This document shows, piece by piece, positions 1 through 8,658 of a stretch of DNA of 64,000 bases. Every line of letters starts with the position of its first letter. Position 1 is the first letter of the stretch. Source of the stretch: Paraoerskovia marina DSM 21750 (GTDB taxonomy: Bacteria; Actinomycetota; Actinomycetes; Actinomycetales; Cellulomonadaceae); contig NZ_JNIY01000003.1 of the NCBI RefSeq assembly GCF_000701465.1, forward strand, positions 620,001 to 684,000, in the 5' to 3' direction. The notes under the pieces were generated by a model. It was not told the DNA's origin, ran no database searches, and saw nothing but the letters and a program-made list of their open reading frames with translations. The position numbers were made by a program, and so were the translations under genes.

Positions 1-146
1 GTGGGCCATCACTGCTCCTGTCCGCTGATCCGATGTCCTGCTCCAACTCTTCACAACTCTGCCACGAACGGCGCAGATCGGTGGTCAGGACGCCCACGTG
101 GCGACCACCACGGTGGACGGCGGTGCATCGGCGTTACCGTGAGGGC

Positions 147-1382
147 ATGGCTTCGTCGACGTCCTCACACCCCCCTGTCCAGGCTGGAGCACCGGGCAGC
201 GCCTCGGGCGGCAGCCAGGTACAGGTGCTCTGGAGCCCCGACTTCCTGCAGTACGACTTCGGTCCCGGCCACCCGATGGCACCGACGCGTCTCGACCTGA
301 CCGTCGACCTCGTCCGCTCGCTCGGCATCACCGAGGCGGACGGCGTCGACGTCGTCGAGCCGGTCTCGGCCGACGACGCGACGATCGCGCGCGTGCACGA
401 CGTCGCGTACATCCAGGCCGTCAGGGCCGCCGCCGCGGGCGAGGAGCCGGACCTCTCCGTCGGGCTCGGGACGGTCGACGACCCGGTCTTCCCCGACATC
501 CACGTCGCCGCGGCCCGGATCTTCGGCGCGTCCTGGGACGCGGCGGGCGCGGTCTGGTCGGGCCGGACCCAGCACGCCGTGAACGTCGCCGGAGGCATGC
601 ACCACGCGATGCCCGGGGCGGCGTCCGGGTTCTGCGTCTACAACGACGCCGTCGCCGCGATCCGTCGGCTGCTCGACGACGGAGCGGAGCGCGTGGCGTA
701 CGTCGACCTGGACGCCCATCACGGCGACGGGGTCGAGACGGCGTTCTGGAACGACCCGCGCGTCCTGACCGTCTCGGTGCACCAGAGCCCCGCGACGCTC
801 TTCCCGGGCACCGGGTACGCCACGGACACGGGCGGGCCGCAGGCGCCCGGCAGTGCGGTGAACATCGCGCTGCCGTCGCGCACCACCGGGGCGGAGTGGC
901 TCCGGGCCGTCGACGCCGTCGTGCCGGAGGTGCTGCGCGCCTTCGAGCCGCAGGCGGTGGTGAGCCAGCACGGCTGCGACTCGCACTCGCTCGACCCGCT
1001 CTCGGACATGCGCGTCTCGGTGCGCGCCCAGGCGCAGGCGGCTCGGTGGATCCACGACCTGACGCACGAGCTCTGCGACGGCCGTTGGGTCGCGCTGGGC
1101 GGCGGCGGATACGCGGTCGTCGAGGTCGTGCCGTTCGCGTGGGCGCACGTGCTGGGGATCGCGGCGCACCGGCCGATCCCCGACGGGACCCCCGTCCCGG
1201 ACGCCTGGCGCGAGCGGGTCCGCGACCTCGCCGAGCTCGAACCGCCCGAGGTCTTCGAGGCCGCGGACGTCGAGTTCGCGGCCTGGGACGACGGGTTCGA
1301 CCCCGACCTCGGGATCGACCGGGCCATCCAGGCGACCCGCAAGGCCGCGTTCCCTCTGCTGGGGATCCACGACCCGTTCTGA
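147..1382 (+). CDS. AcuC-like histone deacetylase family protein
   Basis: Zinc-dependent deacetylase of the arginase/deacetylase superfamily. Family members such as AcuC remove acetyl groups from lysines, for example on acetyl-CoA synthetase; the substrate here is not shown. The 411-residue product carries the paired active-site histidines (H152-H153 in GGMHH), the zinc-site motif DLDAHHGDG with D189 and H191, the later QHGCDSH aspartate and the GGGGY motif near the end. The ATG at 147 is chosen because the family N-terminus (LWSPDFLQYDFGPGHP) starts shortly after it; the frame stays open to 33 but that stretch is not family-like. Stand-alone gene, next gene bS22 after 130 bases. Confidence 0.85.
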   Translation: MASSTSSHPPVQAGAPGSASGGSQVQVLWSPDFLQYDFGPGHPMAPTRLDLTVDLVRSLGITEADGVDVVEPVSADDATIARVHDVAYIQAVRAAAAGEEPDLSVGLGTVDDPVFPDIHVAAARIFGASWDAAGAVWSGRTQHAVNVAGGMHHAMPGAASGFCVYNDAVAAIRRLLDDGAERVAYVDLDAHHGDGVETAFWNDPRVLTVSVHQSPATLFPGTGYATDTGGPQAPGSAVNIALPSRTTGAEWLRAVDAVVPEVLRAFEPQAVVSQHGCDSHSLDPLSDMRVSVRAQAQAARWIHDLTHELCDGRWVALGGGGYAVVEVVPFAWAHVLGIAAHRPIPDGTPVPDAWRERVRDLAELEPPEVFEAADVEFAAWDDGFDPDLGIDRAIQATRKAAFPLLGIHDPF

Positions 1383-1389
1383 CGTGGAT

Positions 1390-1418
1390 TTCCGGGGTGC
1401 CACTGCAGAGAGTAGGAT
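1390..1418 (+). promoter_or_regulatory. Candidate promoter for bS22
   Basis: A TAGGAT hexamer at 1413-1418 fits a sigma-A -10 box. The position 17 bases upstream reads TTCCGG, a poor -35. It lies in the 130-base gap before the bS22 gene. Motif match only. Confidence 0.35.
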
Positions 1419-1512
1419 GGCTGGTGGACTTCAATCGGTCGCGCATGCGTGACCGGGATCCACGAACCCGGTCAACATCCGACCGAACGCCGACGAGTAT
1501 TGCGAGGAACCT

Positions 1513-1611
1513 ATGGGCTCCGTCATCAAGAAGCGCCGTAAGCGCATGGCGAAGAAGAAGCACCGCAAGTTGCTTCGTAAGACGCGCCACCAGCGCCGCA
1601 ACAAGAAGTAG
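1513..1611 (+). CDS. Small ribosomal protein bS22 (AURKAIP1/COX24-domain protein)
   Basis: A 32-residue, extremely basic protein ([20 protein letters not shown]..., over half Lys/Arg) that matches the actinobacterial bS22 family, a small 30S subunit protein homologous to the mitochondrial AURKAIP1/COX24 domain. It is expected to sit in the ribosome near the decoding region. The ATG at 1513 follows an AGGA Shine-Dalgarno sequence. The ORF is short and easily missed, but the sequence is near-diagnostic. A strong hairpin terminator follows at 1629-1656. The next gene (HAD phosphatase) is convergent. Confidence 0.93.
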   Translation: MGSVIKKRRKRMAKKKHRKLLRKTRHQRRNKK

Positions 1612-1628
1612 CACTCGCTGCACGCATC

Positions 1629-1656
1629 GAGCCCGGCCCCGTCAGGGACCGGGCTC
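1629..1656. terminator. Hairpin terminator between bS22 and HAD phosphatase
   Basis: GAGCCCGGCCCC and GGGACCGGGCTC form a 12-base-pair stem with one mismatch around a GTCA loop. It lies between the convergent ends of bS22 (1611) and the HAD gene (1692), so it can serve both strands. No T-run, as is usual in high-GC actinobacteria. Confidence 0.75.
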
Positions 1657-1691
1657 GTCGCCGTCTCGGGAGTTCTCCGCCGGTCGGCGCC

Positions 1692-2540
1692 TCAGCGCTG
1701 GACGGTGCGCTTGATCGACCGGGCCACGAGCGCCGCCGCCCAGACGGCACCGGCCCAGCTCAGCGTCGCGGCACCGCGACGCGCGGCACGGTTGCGGCGG
1801 CCGCGGAACTCGCGGACGGGCCAGCCGACCCGGGCCGCGTGCCGGCGCAGGCGTGCGTCCGGGTTGATCGCGCACGGGTTGCCGACGGTCTCCATCATCG
1901 AGACGTCGTTGAGCGAGTCGCCGTAGGCGGACGAGGCCGCGAGGTCGATACCCCGTTGCTCGGCCAGTGCCCGCACGCCGGCCGCCTTGGCCTTGCCGTG
2001 CATCATGTCGCCGACCATGCGGCCCGTGTAGACGCCGTCGACCGTCTCGGCGACCGACCCGAGAGCGCCGGTCCCGCCCAGGCGCCGGCTGATCAGCGTG
2101 CCGATCTCCGCGGGCGTCGCCGAGACCAGCCAGACCTCGTGCCCGGCCTCGATGTGCTCGTTGAGCAGACGCTGGGTGCCCGGGTAGATCCGCAGCTCCA
2201 GGACCTGGTCGTAGACCTCCTCGCCGATCGCGACGATCTCGGAGACCGTGTGCCCCGCGACGATCGACAGCGCGTGCGAGCGGACCGTGTCGATCTGCTT
2301 CTTGTTCTCGCCGAACGTCAGGTACCGCGCGTTGTGGACCACCAGGCGCAGCAGGTCGCGGATGCCGAAGAACTCCCTGCGGTACAGGGCGTGCGCGAGG
2401 TGTGCGGCCGACGCCCCCCGGATGATCGTGTTGTCGATGTCGAAGAACGCGGCCACGACGCCGACGTTCGCACCGTCGTCGTCGGCGGTGGGGTTCTGGT
2501 CGAGGGGATCGGGGTCCTCCGGTCCAACGTCGTGCGGCAT
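1692..2540 (-). CDS. HAD-IB family phosphatase (SerB-like)
   Basis: Cytoplasmic haloacid-dehalogenase-superfamily hydrolase, subfamily IB, the group containing phosphoserine phosphatase and many actinobacterial phosphatases of unknown substrate. The 282-residue product has motif I as FFDIDNT (nucleophile Asp in DIDNT), a lysine motif in MHGKAKA and motif IV as AYGDSLND. The C-terminus ends in a basic, hydrophobic tail. The ATG at 2540 is preferred; the frame stays open to 2567, but those nine extra codons lie in the presumed promoter. It is divergent from the glutaredoxin-rex pair. Substrate cannot be assigned from sequence. Confidence 0.82.
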   Translation of the reverse strand: MPHDVGPEDPDPLDQNPTADDDGANVGVVAAFFDIDNTIIRGASAAHLAHALYRREFFGIRDLLRLVVHNARYLTFGENKKQIDTVRSHALSIVAGHTVSEIVAIGEEVYDQVLELRIYPGTQRLLNEHIEAGHEVWLVSATPAEIGTLISRRLGGTGALGSVAETVDGVYTGRMVGDMMHGKAKAAGVRALAEQRGIDLAASSAYGDSLNDVSMMETVGNPCAINPDARLRRHAARVGWPVREFRGRRNRAARRGAATLSWAGAVWAAALVARSIKRTVQR

Positions 2541-2587
2541 GGTCCCCACTCTAGTGGCGTAGAGCACTCGGTCGTCGAACAGGCGAC

Positions 2588-2593
2588 TATCCT
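2588..2593 (+). promoter_or_regulatory. Candidate -10 box for the glutaredoxin-rex pair
   Basis: TATCCT sits about 7-12 bases before the GTG start at 2600, suggesting a leaderless or nearly leaderless transcript. No convincing -35 is visible in the 59-base divergent gap. Confidence 0.35.
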
Positions 2594-2599
2594 GGGAAG

Positions 2600-2890
2600 G
2601 TGACGGAGAATGCTGCCCGGGTCGTCCTCTACGGGCGAGACGGGTGTCATCTCTGCGAGGTCGCGCGCGACGTCGTCGCCGACGTGTGCGCGCGGACCGA
2701 CACCCGGTGGGTCGAGACCGACGTGGACACGGACCCTGCGCTCGCCGACGAGCACGGGGAGTTCGTGCCGGTGGTCACCGTGGACGGAGTTCGTCGAGCC
2801 GTCTACACCGTGGACCCCGTCCGACTGGAGAAGGCCCTGCGTCGCGGACAGCCGGGCGGAACCGATGATCGTCGAGGAGTGACGCAGTGA
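2600..2890 (+). CDS. Glutaredoxin-like family protein
   Basis: Small thioredoxin-fold protein (96 residues) with a CHLC redox motif near residue 17, following a short beta strand (VVLYGRDGCHLCEVA). The later VPVVTVDG segment supplies the cis-proline typical of the fold. This is the glutaredoxin/DUF836 family often found next to rex in actinobacteria. The GTG start at 2600 is the only one leaving the first beta strand intact. The stop overlaps the rex start by four bases (GTGA), so the two are probably translationally coupled. A role in thiol redox balance is inferred; no partner is shown. Confidence 0.8.
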   Translation: MTENAARVVLYGRDGCHLCEVARDVVADVCARTDTRWVETDVDTDPALADEHGEFVPVVTVDGVRRAVYTVDPVRLEKALRRGQPGGTDDRRGVTQ

Positions 2891-3555
2891 GCCCCACCGG
2901 AAAGAACGCCGACCCCACCGGGAACCAGGTTCCCGCGGCGACCGTCGCGCGCCTGCCGACCTACCTGCGTGCTCTGCACCTGCTGATCGAGCGCGGGGTC
3001 GGGACGTCGTCGTCCTCCGGCCTCGCCGAGCTGTCCGGCGTGAGCTCGGCACAGCTGCGCAAGGACCTGTCCTTCCTCGGCTCGTTCGGCACCCGCGGGG
3101 TGGGGTACAACGTCGAGGCTCTCGCGGAGTCGATGAACCGGGTGCTCGGTCTCGCCACCGAGCACCGAGTGATGATCGTCGGGATGGGAAACCTGGGCCA
3201 GGCGCTCGCGGACTACCGCGGGTACGACTCGCGCGGCTTCAAGGTCGTGGCCCTGCTCGACAACAACGACGGGGTGATCGGCAAGGACGTCCGCGGGATC
3301 GTCGTCGAGGCGATGGCCGACATCGATGCCGTGGTCGAGCGCGAGCGGGTGTCGTTCGCGATCGTGGCGACCCCGGCGCGGTCGGCGCAGGACGCGGTGG
3401 ACGCGATCGTCCAGGCCGGCGTCCGCGGGATCCTCTCCTTCGCCCCCATCTCGCTCCAGGTGCCCGACGACGTCGACGTGCAGGCGGTCGACGTGGGTTC
3501 CGAGCTGCAGATCCTTGCGTTCCACAAGCAGGCCCGTGAGATGGGAATGGCCTGA
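2887..3555 (+). CDS. rex: Redox-sensing transcriptional repressor Rex
   Basis: Dimeric repressor that binds DNA when NAD+ dominates and is released by NADH; known actinobacterial targets include cytochrome bd, complex I and ATP synthase genes. The 222-residue product has an N-terminal winged helix (about 15-80, including the AQLRKDLSFLGSFG recognition region), a Rossmann NAD(H) domain with GMGNLGQAL, and the C-terminal swapped helix (ELQILAFHKQ). GTG start overlaps the upstream gene. In Streptomyces rex is followed by hemA; here it is alone. A match to its operator lies upstream of menJ-nuo (21697-21714). Confidence 0.95.
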   Translation: MSPTGKNADPTGNQVPAATVARLPTYLRALHLLIERGVGTSSSSGLAELSGVSSAQLRKDLSFLGSFGTRGVGYNVEALAESMNRVLGLATEHRVMIVGMGNLGQALADYRGYDSRGFKVVALLDNNDGVIGKDVRGIVVEAMADIDAVVERERVSFAIVATPARSAQDAVDAIVQAGVRGILSFAPISLQVPDDVDVQAVDVGSELQILAFHKQAREMGMA

Positions 3556-3593
3556 CGGCCGGTCCGCAGGAGAGCGGAACCGTGGCCGTCAGG
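3551..3593 (+). terminator. Terminator overlapping the rex stop codon
   Basis: CCTGACGGCC (3551-3560) pairs with GGCCGTCAGG (3584-3593), with a further inner pairing of GGTCCGC with GCGGAACC. The left arm includes the rex stop codon. Confidence 0.65.
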
Positions 3594-3606
3594 CAATGAC
3601 CGGGGT

Positions 3607-3626
3607 GGTCGCCCGGGCGGGCGACC
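3607..3626. terminator. Hairpin downstream of yceI
   Basis: GGTCGCCC and GGGCGACC form a perfect 8-base-pair stem around GGGC. It lies just past the stop of the leftward YceI gene (3631), which makes it a likely terminator for that gene. Confidence 0.6.
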
Positions 3627-3630
3627 GTCC

Positions 3631-4179
3631 TCAGGAGGCGGTGATCGCCGAGACGTCGAGCGTGATCGTGATCTTGTCGCCGATGAGCACGCCGCCGGCC
3701 TCGAGCGGTGCGTTCCACGTCAGCCCGAAGTCCTTGCGCGAGATCTTGGTCGAGGCCTCGAAGCCCACACGGGGGTTGCCGAACGGGTCGGTCGCGGCAC
3801 CGGAGAACTCGGTCTCGAGGGTGACGGGCCGCGTCGTGCCGTTGATCGTCAGGTCGCCCTCGATGACGTAGTCGTCCCCGTCGGCGCGGACGGAGGTCGA
3901 GGTGAACGTCCAGGTCGGGTTCGACTCGGCGTCCCAGAAGTCGGCCGAGCGCAGGTGCCCGTCGCGGCCCTCGTCGCCGGTGCTGACCGACGCGGCGTCG
4001 AGCGTCGCGGTCACGCTCGACGACTCCAGGTCCTCGCCGACCGTGATGGTGCCGGCGCTGATCGCGATGCTTCCGCGGACCTTGGAGATCCCGGCGTGGC
4101 GGACGACGAACGCGGCCTGCGAGTGCGAGGCGTCGATGGCGTGGGTGCCGGCGGTGAGGCCGGTGGGCAGTGCGGTCAT
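3631..4179 (-). CDS. YceI family protein
   Basis: A 182-residue lipocalin-like beta-barrel of the YceI family, which binds isoprenoid lipids such as polyprenyl pyrophosphates or quinone precursors. Family signatures visible are GTHAIDASHSQAAFVVRH at the start and KDFGLTWNAPLEAGGVLIGDKITI near the end. No signal peptide is visible, so the protein is probably cytoplasmic, unlike the periplasmic E. coli YceI. ATG at 4179 has an AAGGAG ribosome-binding site. It diverges from a MarR-type regulator, with a palindrome between them that suggests control by it. Its specific ligand is unknown. Confidence 0.88.
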   Translation of the reverse strand: MTALPTGLTAGTHAIDASHSQAAFVVRHAGISKVRGSIAISAGTITVGEDLESSSVTATLDAASVSTGDEGRDGHLRSADFWDAESNPTWTFTSTSVRADGDDYVIEGDLTINGTTRPVTLETEFSGAATDPFGNPRVGFEASTKISRKDFGLTWNAPLEAGGVLIGDKITITLDVSAITAS

Positions 4180-4201
4180 GGGGTGCTCCTTCGAGAAGTA
4201 G

Positions 4202-4213
4202 TTGAATGTTCAA
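4202..4213. promoter_or_regulatory. Candidate MarR operator between yceI and marR
   Basis: TTGAA-TG-TTCAA is an inverted repeat with perfect 5-base arms, 22 bases upstream of the YceI start. It lies in the 174-base divergent gap shared with the MarR gene. The size and AT-rich arms fit MarR-family operators. Assignment by position only. Confidence 0.5.
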
Positions 4214-4353
4214 TCAAAGCGTACCGTGGGAACCCGAGGAAGTCACGGTCTATTCCCGCGGTCGCGAGACAGATCGCCTCGAGGCTGTGGACGACCCGGG
4301 CGCAAGTGTTCGTAGCCTGATAGAAAATGTGTTCCGACCAAGGGGGAGCAGGG

Positions 4354-4830
4354 ATGCCTGAAGAGACGACGGGTGAGCCGCGCTGGCTCGATGCGGACCA
4401 GCAGGTCCAGTGGCGCCGCTACATCGAGGGTGCCTCGCGGCTGAGCGAGGCCCTGGCCCGGTGGCACGACGATCACCTGAGCGTCTCCCTCAGCGAGTAC
4501 GAGGTCCTCGTCCGCCTCTCGGAGTCCCCGGGACACTCGATGCGGATGTCGCGCCTGGCCGACGGGCTCGCGTACTCGCGCAGCCGGGTCACGCACACGG
4601 TGCGGCGGCTCGAGGCGAAGGGATTCGTCGCCCGCTCCGAGGCGGAGGGCGACCGTCGTGGGATCGAATGCACGCTGACACCCAACGGGTTCGAGACCCT
4701 CGAGCAGGAGGCCCCGATCCACGTCGAGGGGGTCCGTCGGTACATGGTCGACGCCCTCGACGACGCCGAGCTCGAGAGCCTCGGCCGGGCGATGGCCTCC
4801 ATCGCCCGGGCGTGCCGCGAGGACGAGTAG
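4354..4830 (+). CDS. MarR family transcriptional regulator
   Basis: A 158-residue winged-helix regulator. The central region holds the MarR fold: LSEYEVLVRLSESPGHSMR, then the recognition helix SRSRVTHTVRRLEAKGFV and the wing with EGDRRGIECTLT. The ATG at 4354 is chosen over an upstream GTG in the same frame because it follows the purine-rich AGGGGGAGCAGGG. Such proteins usually repress their own and a neighbouring gene and respond to small phenolic or lipophilic ligands. The divergent YceI gene is the obvious candidate target. Ligand unknown. Confidence 0.88.
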   Translation: MPEETTGEPRWLDADQQVQWRRYIEGASRLSEALARWHDDHLSVSLSEYEVLVRLSESPGHSMRMSRLADGLAYSRSRVTHTVRRLEAKGFVARSEAEGDRRGIECTLTPNGFETLEQEAPIHVEGVRRYMVDALDDAELESLGRAMASIARACREDE

Positions 4831-4857
4831 CGGGCCGCCGTCTGGGAGACTGGGCGC

Positions 4858-5508
4858 ATGGTCACCACGACGGTCCACCTCATGCGTCACGGCGAGGTGC
4901 ACAACCCAGACGGAATCCTCTACGGCCGTATCCCCGGCTACCACCTCTCGGAGCGTGGGCATGAGATGGCGCGGCGCGTCGCCTCCCACCTTGCCGACCC
5001 GGAGGCGGGCCGCGACATCACCGCGGTGATCGCCTCGCCGCTGCAGCGCGCGCAGGAGACCGCGACGCCGATCGCCGGGGCGCTCGGGCTCGAGCTCGGC
5101 ACCGACGAGCGTCTGATCGAGGCGGGCAACCACTTCGAGGGCATGACGTTCGGCGTCGGGGACGGCTCCCTGAAGCACCCGGAGCACTGGCGCTACCTGT
5201 GGAACCCGATGCGGCCGTCGTGGGGCGAGCCGTACAAGGATCAGGTGGCCCGGATGGCGGCGGCCGTGCGGTCCGCACGGGACGCCAACGCCGGCCACGA
5301 GGTCGTGCTGGTGTCGCACCAGTTGCCGGTGTGGATCACTCGGCTGAGCCTCGAGGGCCGTCGGCTCTGGCACGACCCGCGCAAGCGGCAGTGCTCGCTC
5401 GCCTCGCTGACGTCGCTGCGATTCGAGGACGACCGGTTCGTCGGGCTGAACTACACCGAGCCGGTCGCCGACCTCCTCCCGGGCGCGGCCACCACCCCCG
5501 GCGCCTGA
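4858..5508 (+). CDS. Histidine phosphatase family protein
   Basis: A 216-residue phosphoglycerate-mutase-like phosphatase. The phospho-acceptor motif RHGE lies at residues 10-13 (MRHGEVHNPDG), the second catalytic histidine is in VSHQLPVW, and an Arg is present in IASPLQRAQET. It is the first gene of a run with the cytochrome c maturation genes; the same order (histidine phosphatase, TlpA-like, CcdA, ResB, CcsB) is common in actinobacteria. The physiological substrate is unknown. It ends 29 bases before the next start. Confidence 0.85.
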   Translation: MVTTTVHLMRHGEVHNPDGILYGRIPGYHLSERGHEMARRVASHLADPEAGRDITAVIASPLQRAQETATPIAGALGLELGTDERLIEAGNHFEGMTFGVGDGSLKHPEHWRYLWNPMRPSWGEPYKDQVARMAAAVRSARDANAGHEVVLVSHQLPVWITRLSLEGRRLWHDPRKRQCSLASLTSLRFEDDRFVGLNYTEPVADLLPGAATTPGA

Positions 5509-5537
5509 GGCGTTCACAGGTTCGGTTCAGGATCGTC

Positions 5538-6149
5538 ATGGAAACTCCAGGCATGCCCCTCGTTCGACGTTCGCCGCTGGCGCGCGCCCGTGTCCTGGCC
5601 GCGCTCGTCCTGCCGGCCCTGGTGCTGGCGGGCTGCGCCCAGGACTCCGGGTCGACCGGGACCGCGGATGCCCTCGACCAGGGGTACGTCTCGGGGGACG
5701 GGTCCGTGCGGGCCTGGGAGCCCGACGAGCGCAGCGAGCCGGTGACGATCACGGGCACCGACTACGACGGCAATGCGGTCGACACGAGCGACTACCTCGG
5801 CCAGGTCGTGCTCCTCAACACCTGGTACGCGGGGTGCGCTCCGTGCCGCGCCGAGGCGCCGACGCTCGTCGACGTCGACACCAACCGTGACGACGTCCAG
5901 GTCGTGGGGATCAACGGGACCGACGACGCCGGGACGGCCCAGGCCTTCGAGCGCACCTTCGAGGTGCCGTACCCGTCAATCGACGACAAGGACGGCTCCG
6001 CCGTCGCGACGCTCCAGGGGACGGTGCCGCTCCAGGCGGTCCCGACCACGGTGCTGCTCGATCCCGAGGGGCGCGTGGCCGCCCGGGTGATCGGCGAGGT
6101 CGAGCCGTCGACCCTCGACGATCTCGTCGACGACGCCGGGGAGCTCTGA
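5538..6149 (+). CDS. TlpA/ResA-like thioredoxin-fold lipoprotein
   Basis: Membrane-anchored thiol-disulfide oxidoreductase of 203 residues. A signal peptide with a lipobox (LVLAGC) predicts lipidation at C33. The thioredoxin domain carries the CAPC motif at C100-C103 and a cis-Pro near [11 protein letters not shown]. In system II cytochrome c maturation this type of protein reduces the CXXCH cysteines of apocytochrome c, receiving electrons from CcdA, encoded three bases downstream. The ATG at 5538 has AGGA nearby; an ATG at 5553 is also possible and would keep the signal peptide. Confidence 0.87.
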   Translation: METPGMPLVRRSPLARARVLAALVLPALVLAGCAQDSGSTGTADALDQGYVSGDGSVRAWEPDERSEPVTITGTDYDGNAVDTSDYLGQVVLLNTWYAGCAPCRAEAPTLVDVDTNRDDVQVVGINGTDDAGTAQAFERTFEVPYPSIDDKDGSAVATLQGTVPLQAVPTTVLLDPEGRVAARVIGEVEPSTLDDLVDDAGEL

Positions 6150-6151
6150 CC

Positions 6152-6907
6152 GTGGGCGGAGACTTCGCGACCGCCGCGTTCTCCGGCTCGCTCCTCCTGG
6201 CGGTCCCGGTCTCGCTTCTCGCGGGCCTCGTGTCGTTCGCGTCGCCGTGCGTCCTTCCGCTCGTCCCGGGCTACGTCGGGTACGTCGGCGGTATGGCCGC
6301 CGCGACCGCGGGCGAGAAGGAACGTCCGGGCCGAGGCCGCGTCGTCGGCGGTGTGGCGCTCTTCGTCGCCGGCTTCGCGCTCGTCTTCGTGACGCTCACG
6401 GTGCTCGCCGGCGTGATCGGTGCGCAGATCCTGGCCGTCGAGGACACCGTCATGCGCGTGCTCGGCGTCGTGGTGATCGCCATGGGACTCGTGTTCCTCG
6501 GCGCGTTCCCGGCGTTGCAGCGCGAGCGGCGCATCCACGTCGCGCCTCGGGCCGGACTGTGGGGCGCGCCCGTGCTCGGCATCGTCTTCGGCCTGGGCTG
6601 GGCGCCCTGCATCGGCCCGACGCTCGCTGCCGTCCTCGCCCTGTCGCTCGACTCCGGCTCGGCGGGTCGTGGCGCGATCCTCGGGGTCGCCTACTCGATC
6701 GGTCTGGGCCTGCCGTTCCTCGCCATCGCGCTCGGCCTCGAGTCGTCGGAGCGCATGGTCGGGTTCCTGCGCCGTCACCGGCTCGCGATCATGCGGATCG
6801 GCGGCGGCCTGCTCGTCGCCCTCGGGATCCTGCTGGTGACCGGGGTCTGGTCCGCGTGGATGTCGCAGATATCCGTGTGGATCGGCGGATTCGAGCCGGT
6901 GATCTGA
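6152..6907 (+). CDS. ccdA: Cytochrome c biogenesis protein CcdA
   Basis: Polytopic membrane protein of 251 residues (about six hydrophobic helices) that passes reducing equivalents from cytoplasmic thioredoxin to extracytoplasmic thiol oxidoreductases. Two conserved cysteine-proline regions are visible: [13 protein letters not shown] near residue 32 and [15 protein letters not shown] near 150, the pair of redox cysteines expected of CcdA/DsbD. GTG start follows the TlpA-like stop directly. Its stop TGA shares one base with the resB ATG, so the genes form a tight operon. Confidence 0.93.
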   Translation: MGGDFATAAFSGSLLLAVPVSLLAGLVSFASPCVLPLVPGYVGYVGGMAAATAGEKERPGRGRVVGGVALFVAGFALVFVTLTVLAGVIGAQILAVEDTVMRVLGVVVIAMGLVFLGAFPALQRERRIHVAPRAGLWGAPVLGIVFGLGWAPCIGPTLAAVLALSLDSGSAGRGAILGVAYSIGLGLPFLAIALGLESSERMVGFLRRHRLAIMRIGGGLLVALGILLVTGVWSAWMSQISVWIGGFEPVI

Positions 6908-8658
6908 TGGCACGCACCCCGTACCGCCCCGAGGGCATCGACGACGCGTTCTCCACCGGGGAGTCCTCGTCCGCCCGTCCGGACGGTTCCTCCCCGGCGC
7001 CGGCCGCGCGCCCGACCGCGCCCGCGATCGGCGTCCGCGGCATGCTGCGGTGGATGTGGCGTCAGCTGACGTCGATGCGCGTCGCGCTCCTCCTGCTGAT
7101 GCTGCTGGCGGTCGCGGCCGTTCCCGGCTCGGTGCTTCCGCAGACCTCTCAGGACGCCGCGGCCGTCGCCGCGTACCTCGTCGACCACCCGACCACCGGA
7201 CCCTGGCTCGAGGCCGCCGGGTTCTTCGACGTGTACTCGTCCGTCTGGTTCTCGGCCATCTACCTCCTGCTTTTCGTCTCCCTCGTGGGCTGCATCCTGC
7301 CGCGGACGGCCGCGCACTGGCGCGCGCTGCGGGGTCGGCCACCACGGACCCCCCGACGGTTTGCACGCTTCCCCGCGCAGGCCACGGGGACGTCGTCGGC
7401 CGCACCCGAGGCCGTCGCCGACGCCGCGGTGCTCCACCTGCGCGGACGTCGTCGGGTGCTCCCGATCTTCCGGGTGGAACGCGGCGAGGAGCCTGCGACC
7501 GCGAACCGACCGGCGACGGCGACCGTCGCCGCCGAGCGCGGGTACCTGCGCGAGTCCGGCAATCTCCTGTTCCACCTGGCGCTGCTCGGGCTGCTCGTCT
7601 CCGTCGCGACCGGCCAGATGCTGCACTACCGCGGACAGGCGATCCTTGTCGAGGAACGCGGGTTCGCGAACTCCGTCGTGGACTACGACACGTTCGAGAA
7701 CGGCGCGCTGTTCGACCCGACGTCGCTCGAGGCGTTCACGATGACGCTCGACCGGTTCGAGTCGGAGTTCGACGCCGTCGGAACCCCGCGCGACTTCACG
7801 GCCTACGTGACCGTGACCGAGCCCGGCGGGGAGCCGACCTCCGAGACCATCAAGGTCAACCATCCGCTCGACGCGGGAGACGCCAAGATCTACCTCCAGG
7901 GCAACGGTTACGCGCCCGACGTCACCGTCCGCGACGCCGACGGCGAGGTCGCGTTCGCCGGACCGGTGCCCTTCATCCCCGAGGACCAGGTCTACACCTC
8001 CCGCGGGGTCATCAAGGTCCCGGACGTCTCGCCGGGCCTCGAGCAGATCGGGTTCGTCGGGTACCTCCTGCCCACCGCGGTGATGGAGGACGGCGGTGCA
8101 CGCTCGGTCTACCCCCAGCCCGGGAACCCGCAGCTCGTCCTCGACGTCTACACGGGGGACCTCGGCCTCGACGAGGGTGTCCCGCAGAACGTCTACAGCC
8201 TTGACACCGACGACATGACGCCGTCGACCGAGGAGGACGGGACCCCGACGACGATCGTCCTGGGCGTCGGCGACACCGTCGACCTGCCCGACGGCGGGAG
8301 CATCACCTTCGAGGACCTGCCCCGGTACGTGGCCCTCGACCTGCGCCACGACCCCGCGCTGGGCTTCATCCTCACGTTTTCGCTCCTCGCCCTCGGCGGG
8401 CTCGCCGTGTCGCTCTTCACGCCCCGGCGCCGCGTCTGGCTGCGCACGTGGGCCGAGGACGGGCGTACCGTCGTAGAGGTCGCGGGCCTGGCCCGGCACG
8501 ACGACGCGGGGCTCCAGGGGCAGGTCGACGACCTCCTCGCAGACCTTCCCGGGATCGGGGCCGGCGACGACGACACGAGCAGCGACGACACCACCAGCGA
8601 CGACACCACCACGAACGGCGAGGCCGACGGCCCCGCACCAAGGAAGGCCGACCGATGA
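6907..8658 (+). CDS. resB: Cytochrome c biogenesis protein ResB
   Basis: Membrane subunit of the system II heme export/ligation complex with CcsA/CcsB. The product is 583 residues. A variable N-terminus of about 60 residues precedes a helix pair ([38 protein letters not shown]), a third helix near 220, a large extracytoplasmic domain, and a last helix (LGFILTFSLLALGGLAVSLF). The tail is a low-complexity acidic Asp/Thr/Ser repeat ending in a basic stretch. The ATG at 6907 overlaps the ccdA stop. Confidence 0.92.
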   Translation: MARTPYRPEGIDDAFSTGESSSARPDGSSPAPAARPTAPAIGVRGMLRWMWRQLTSMRVALLLLMLLAVAAVPGSVLPQTSQDAAAVAAYLVDHPTTGPWLEAAGFFDVYSSVWFSAIYLLLFVSLVGCILPRTAAHWRALRGRPPRTPRRFARFPAQATGTSSAAPEAVADAAVLHLRGRRRVLPIFRVERGEEPATANRPATATVAAERGYLRESGNLLFHLALLGLLVSVATGQMLHYRGQAILVEERGFANSVVDYDTFENGALFDPTSLEAFTMTLDRFESEFDAVGTPRDFTAYVTVTEPGGEPTSETIKVNHPLDAGDAKIYLQGNGYAPDVTVRDADGEVAFAGPVPFIPEDQVYTSRGVIKVPDVSPGLEQIGFVGYLLPTAVMEDGGARSVYPQPGNPQLVLDVYTGDLGLDEGVPQNVYSLDTDDMTPSTEEDGTPTTIVLGVGDTVDLPDGGSITFEDLPRYVALDLRHDPALGFILTFSLLALGGLAVSLFTPRRRVWLRTWAEDGRTVVEVAGLARHDDAGLQGQVDDLLADLPGIGAGDDDTSSDDTTSDDTTTNGEADGPAPRKADR

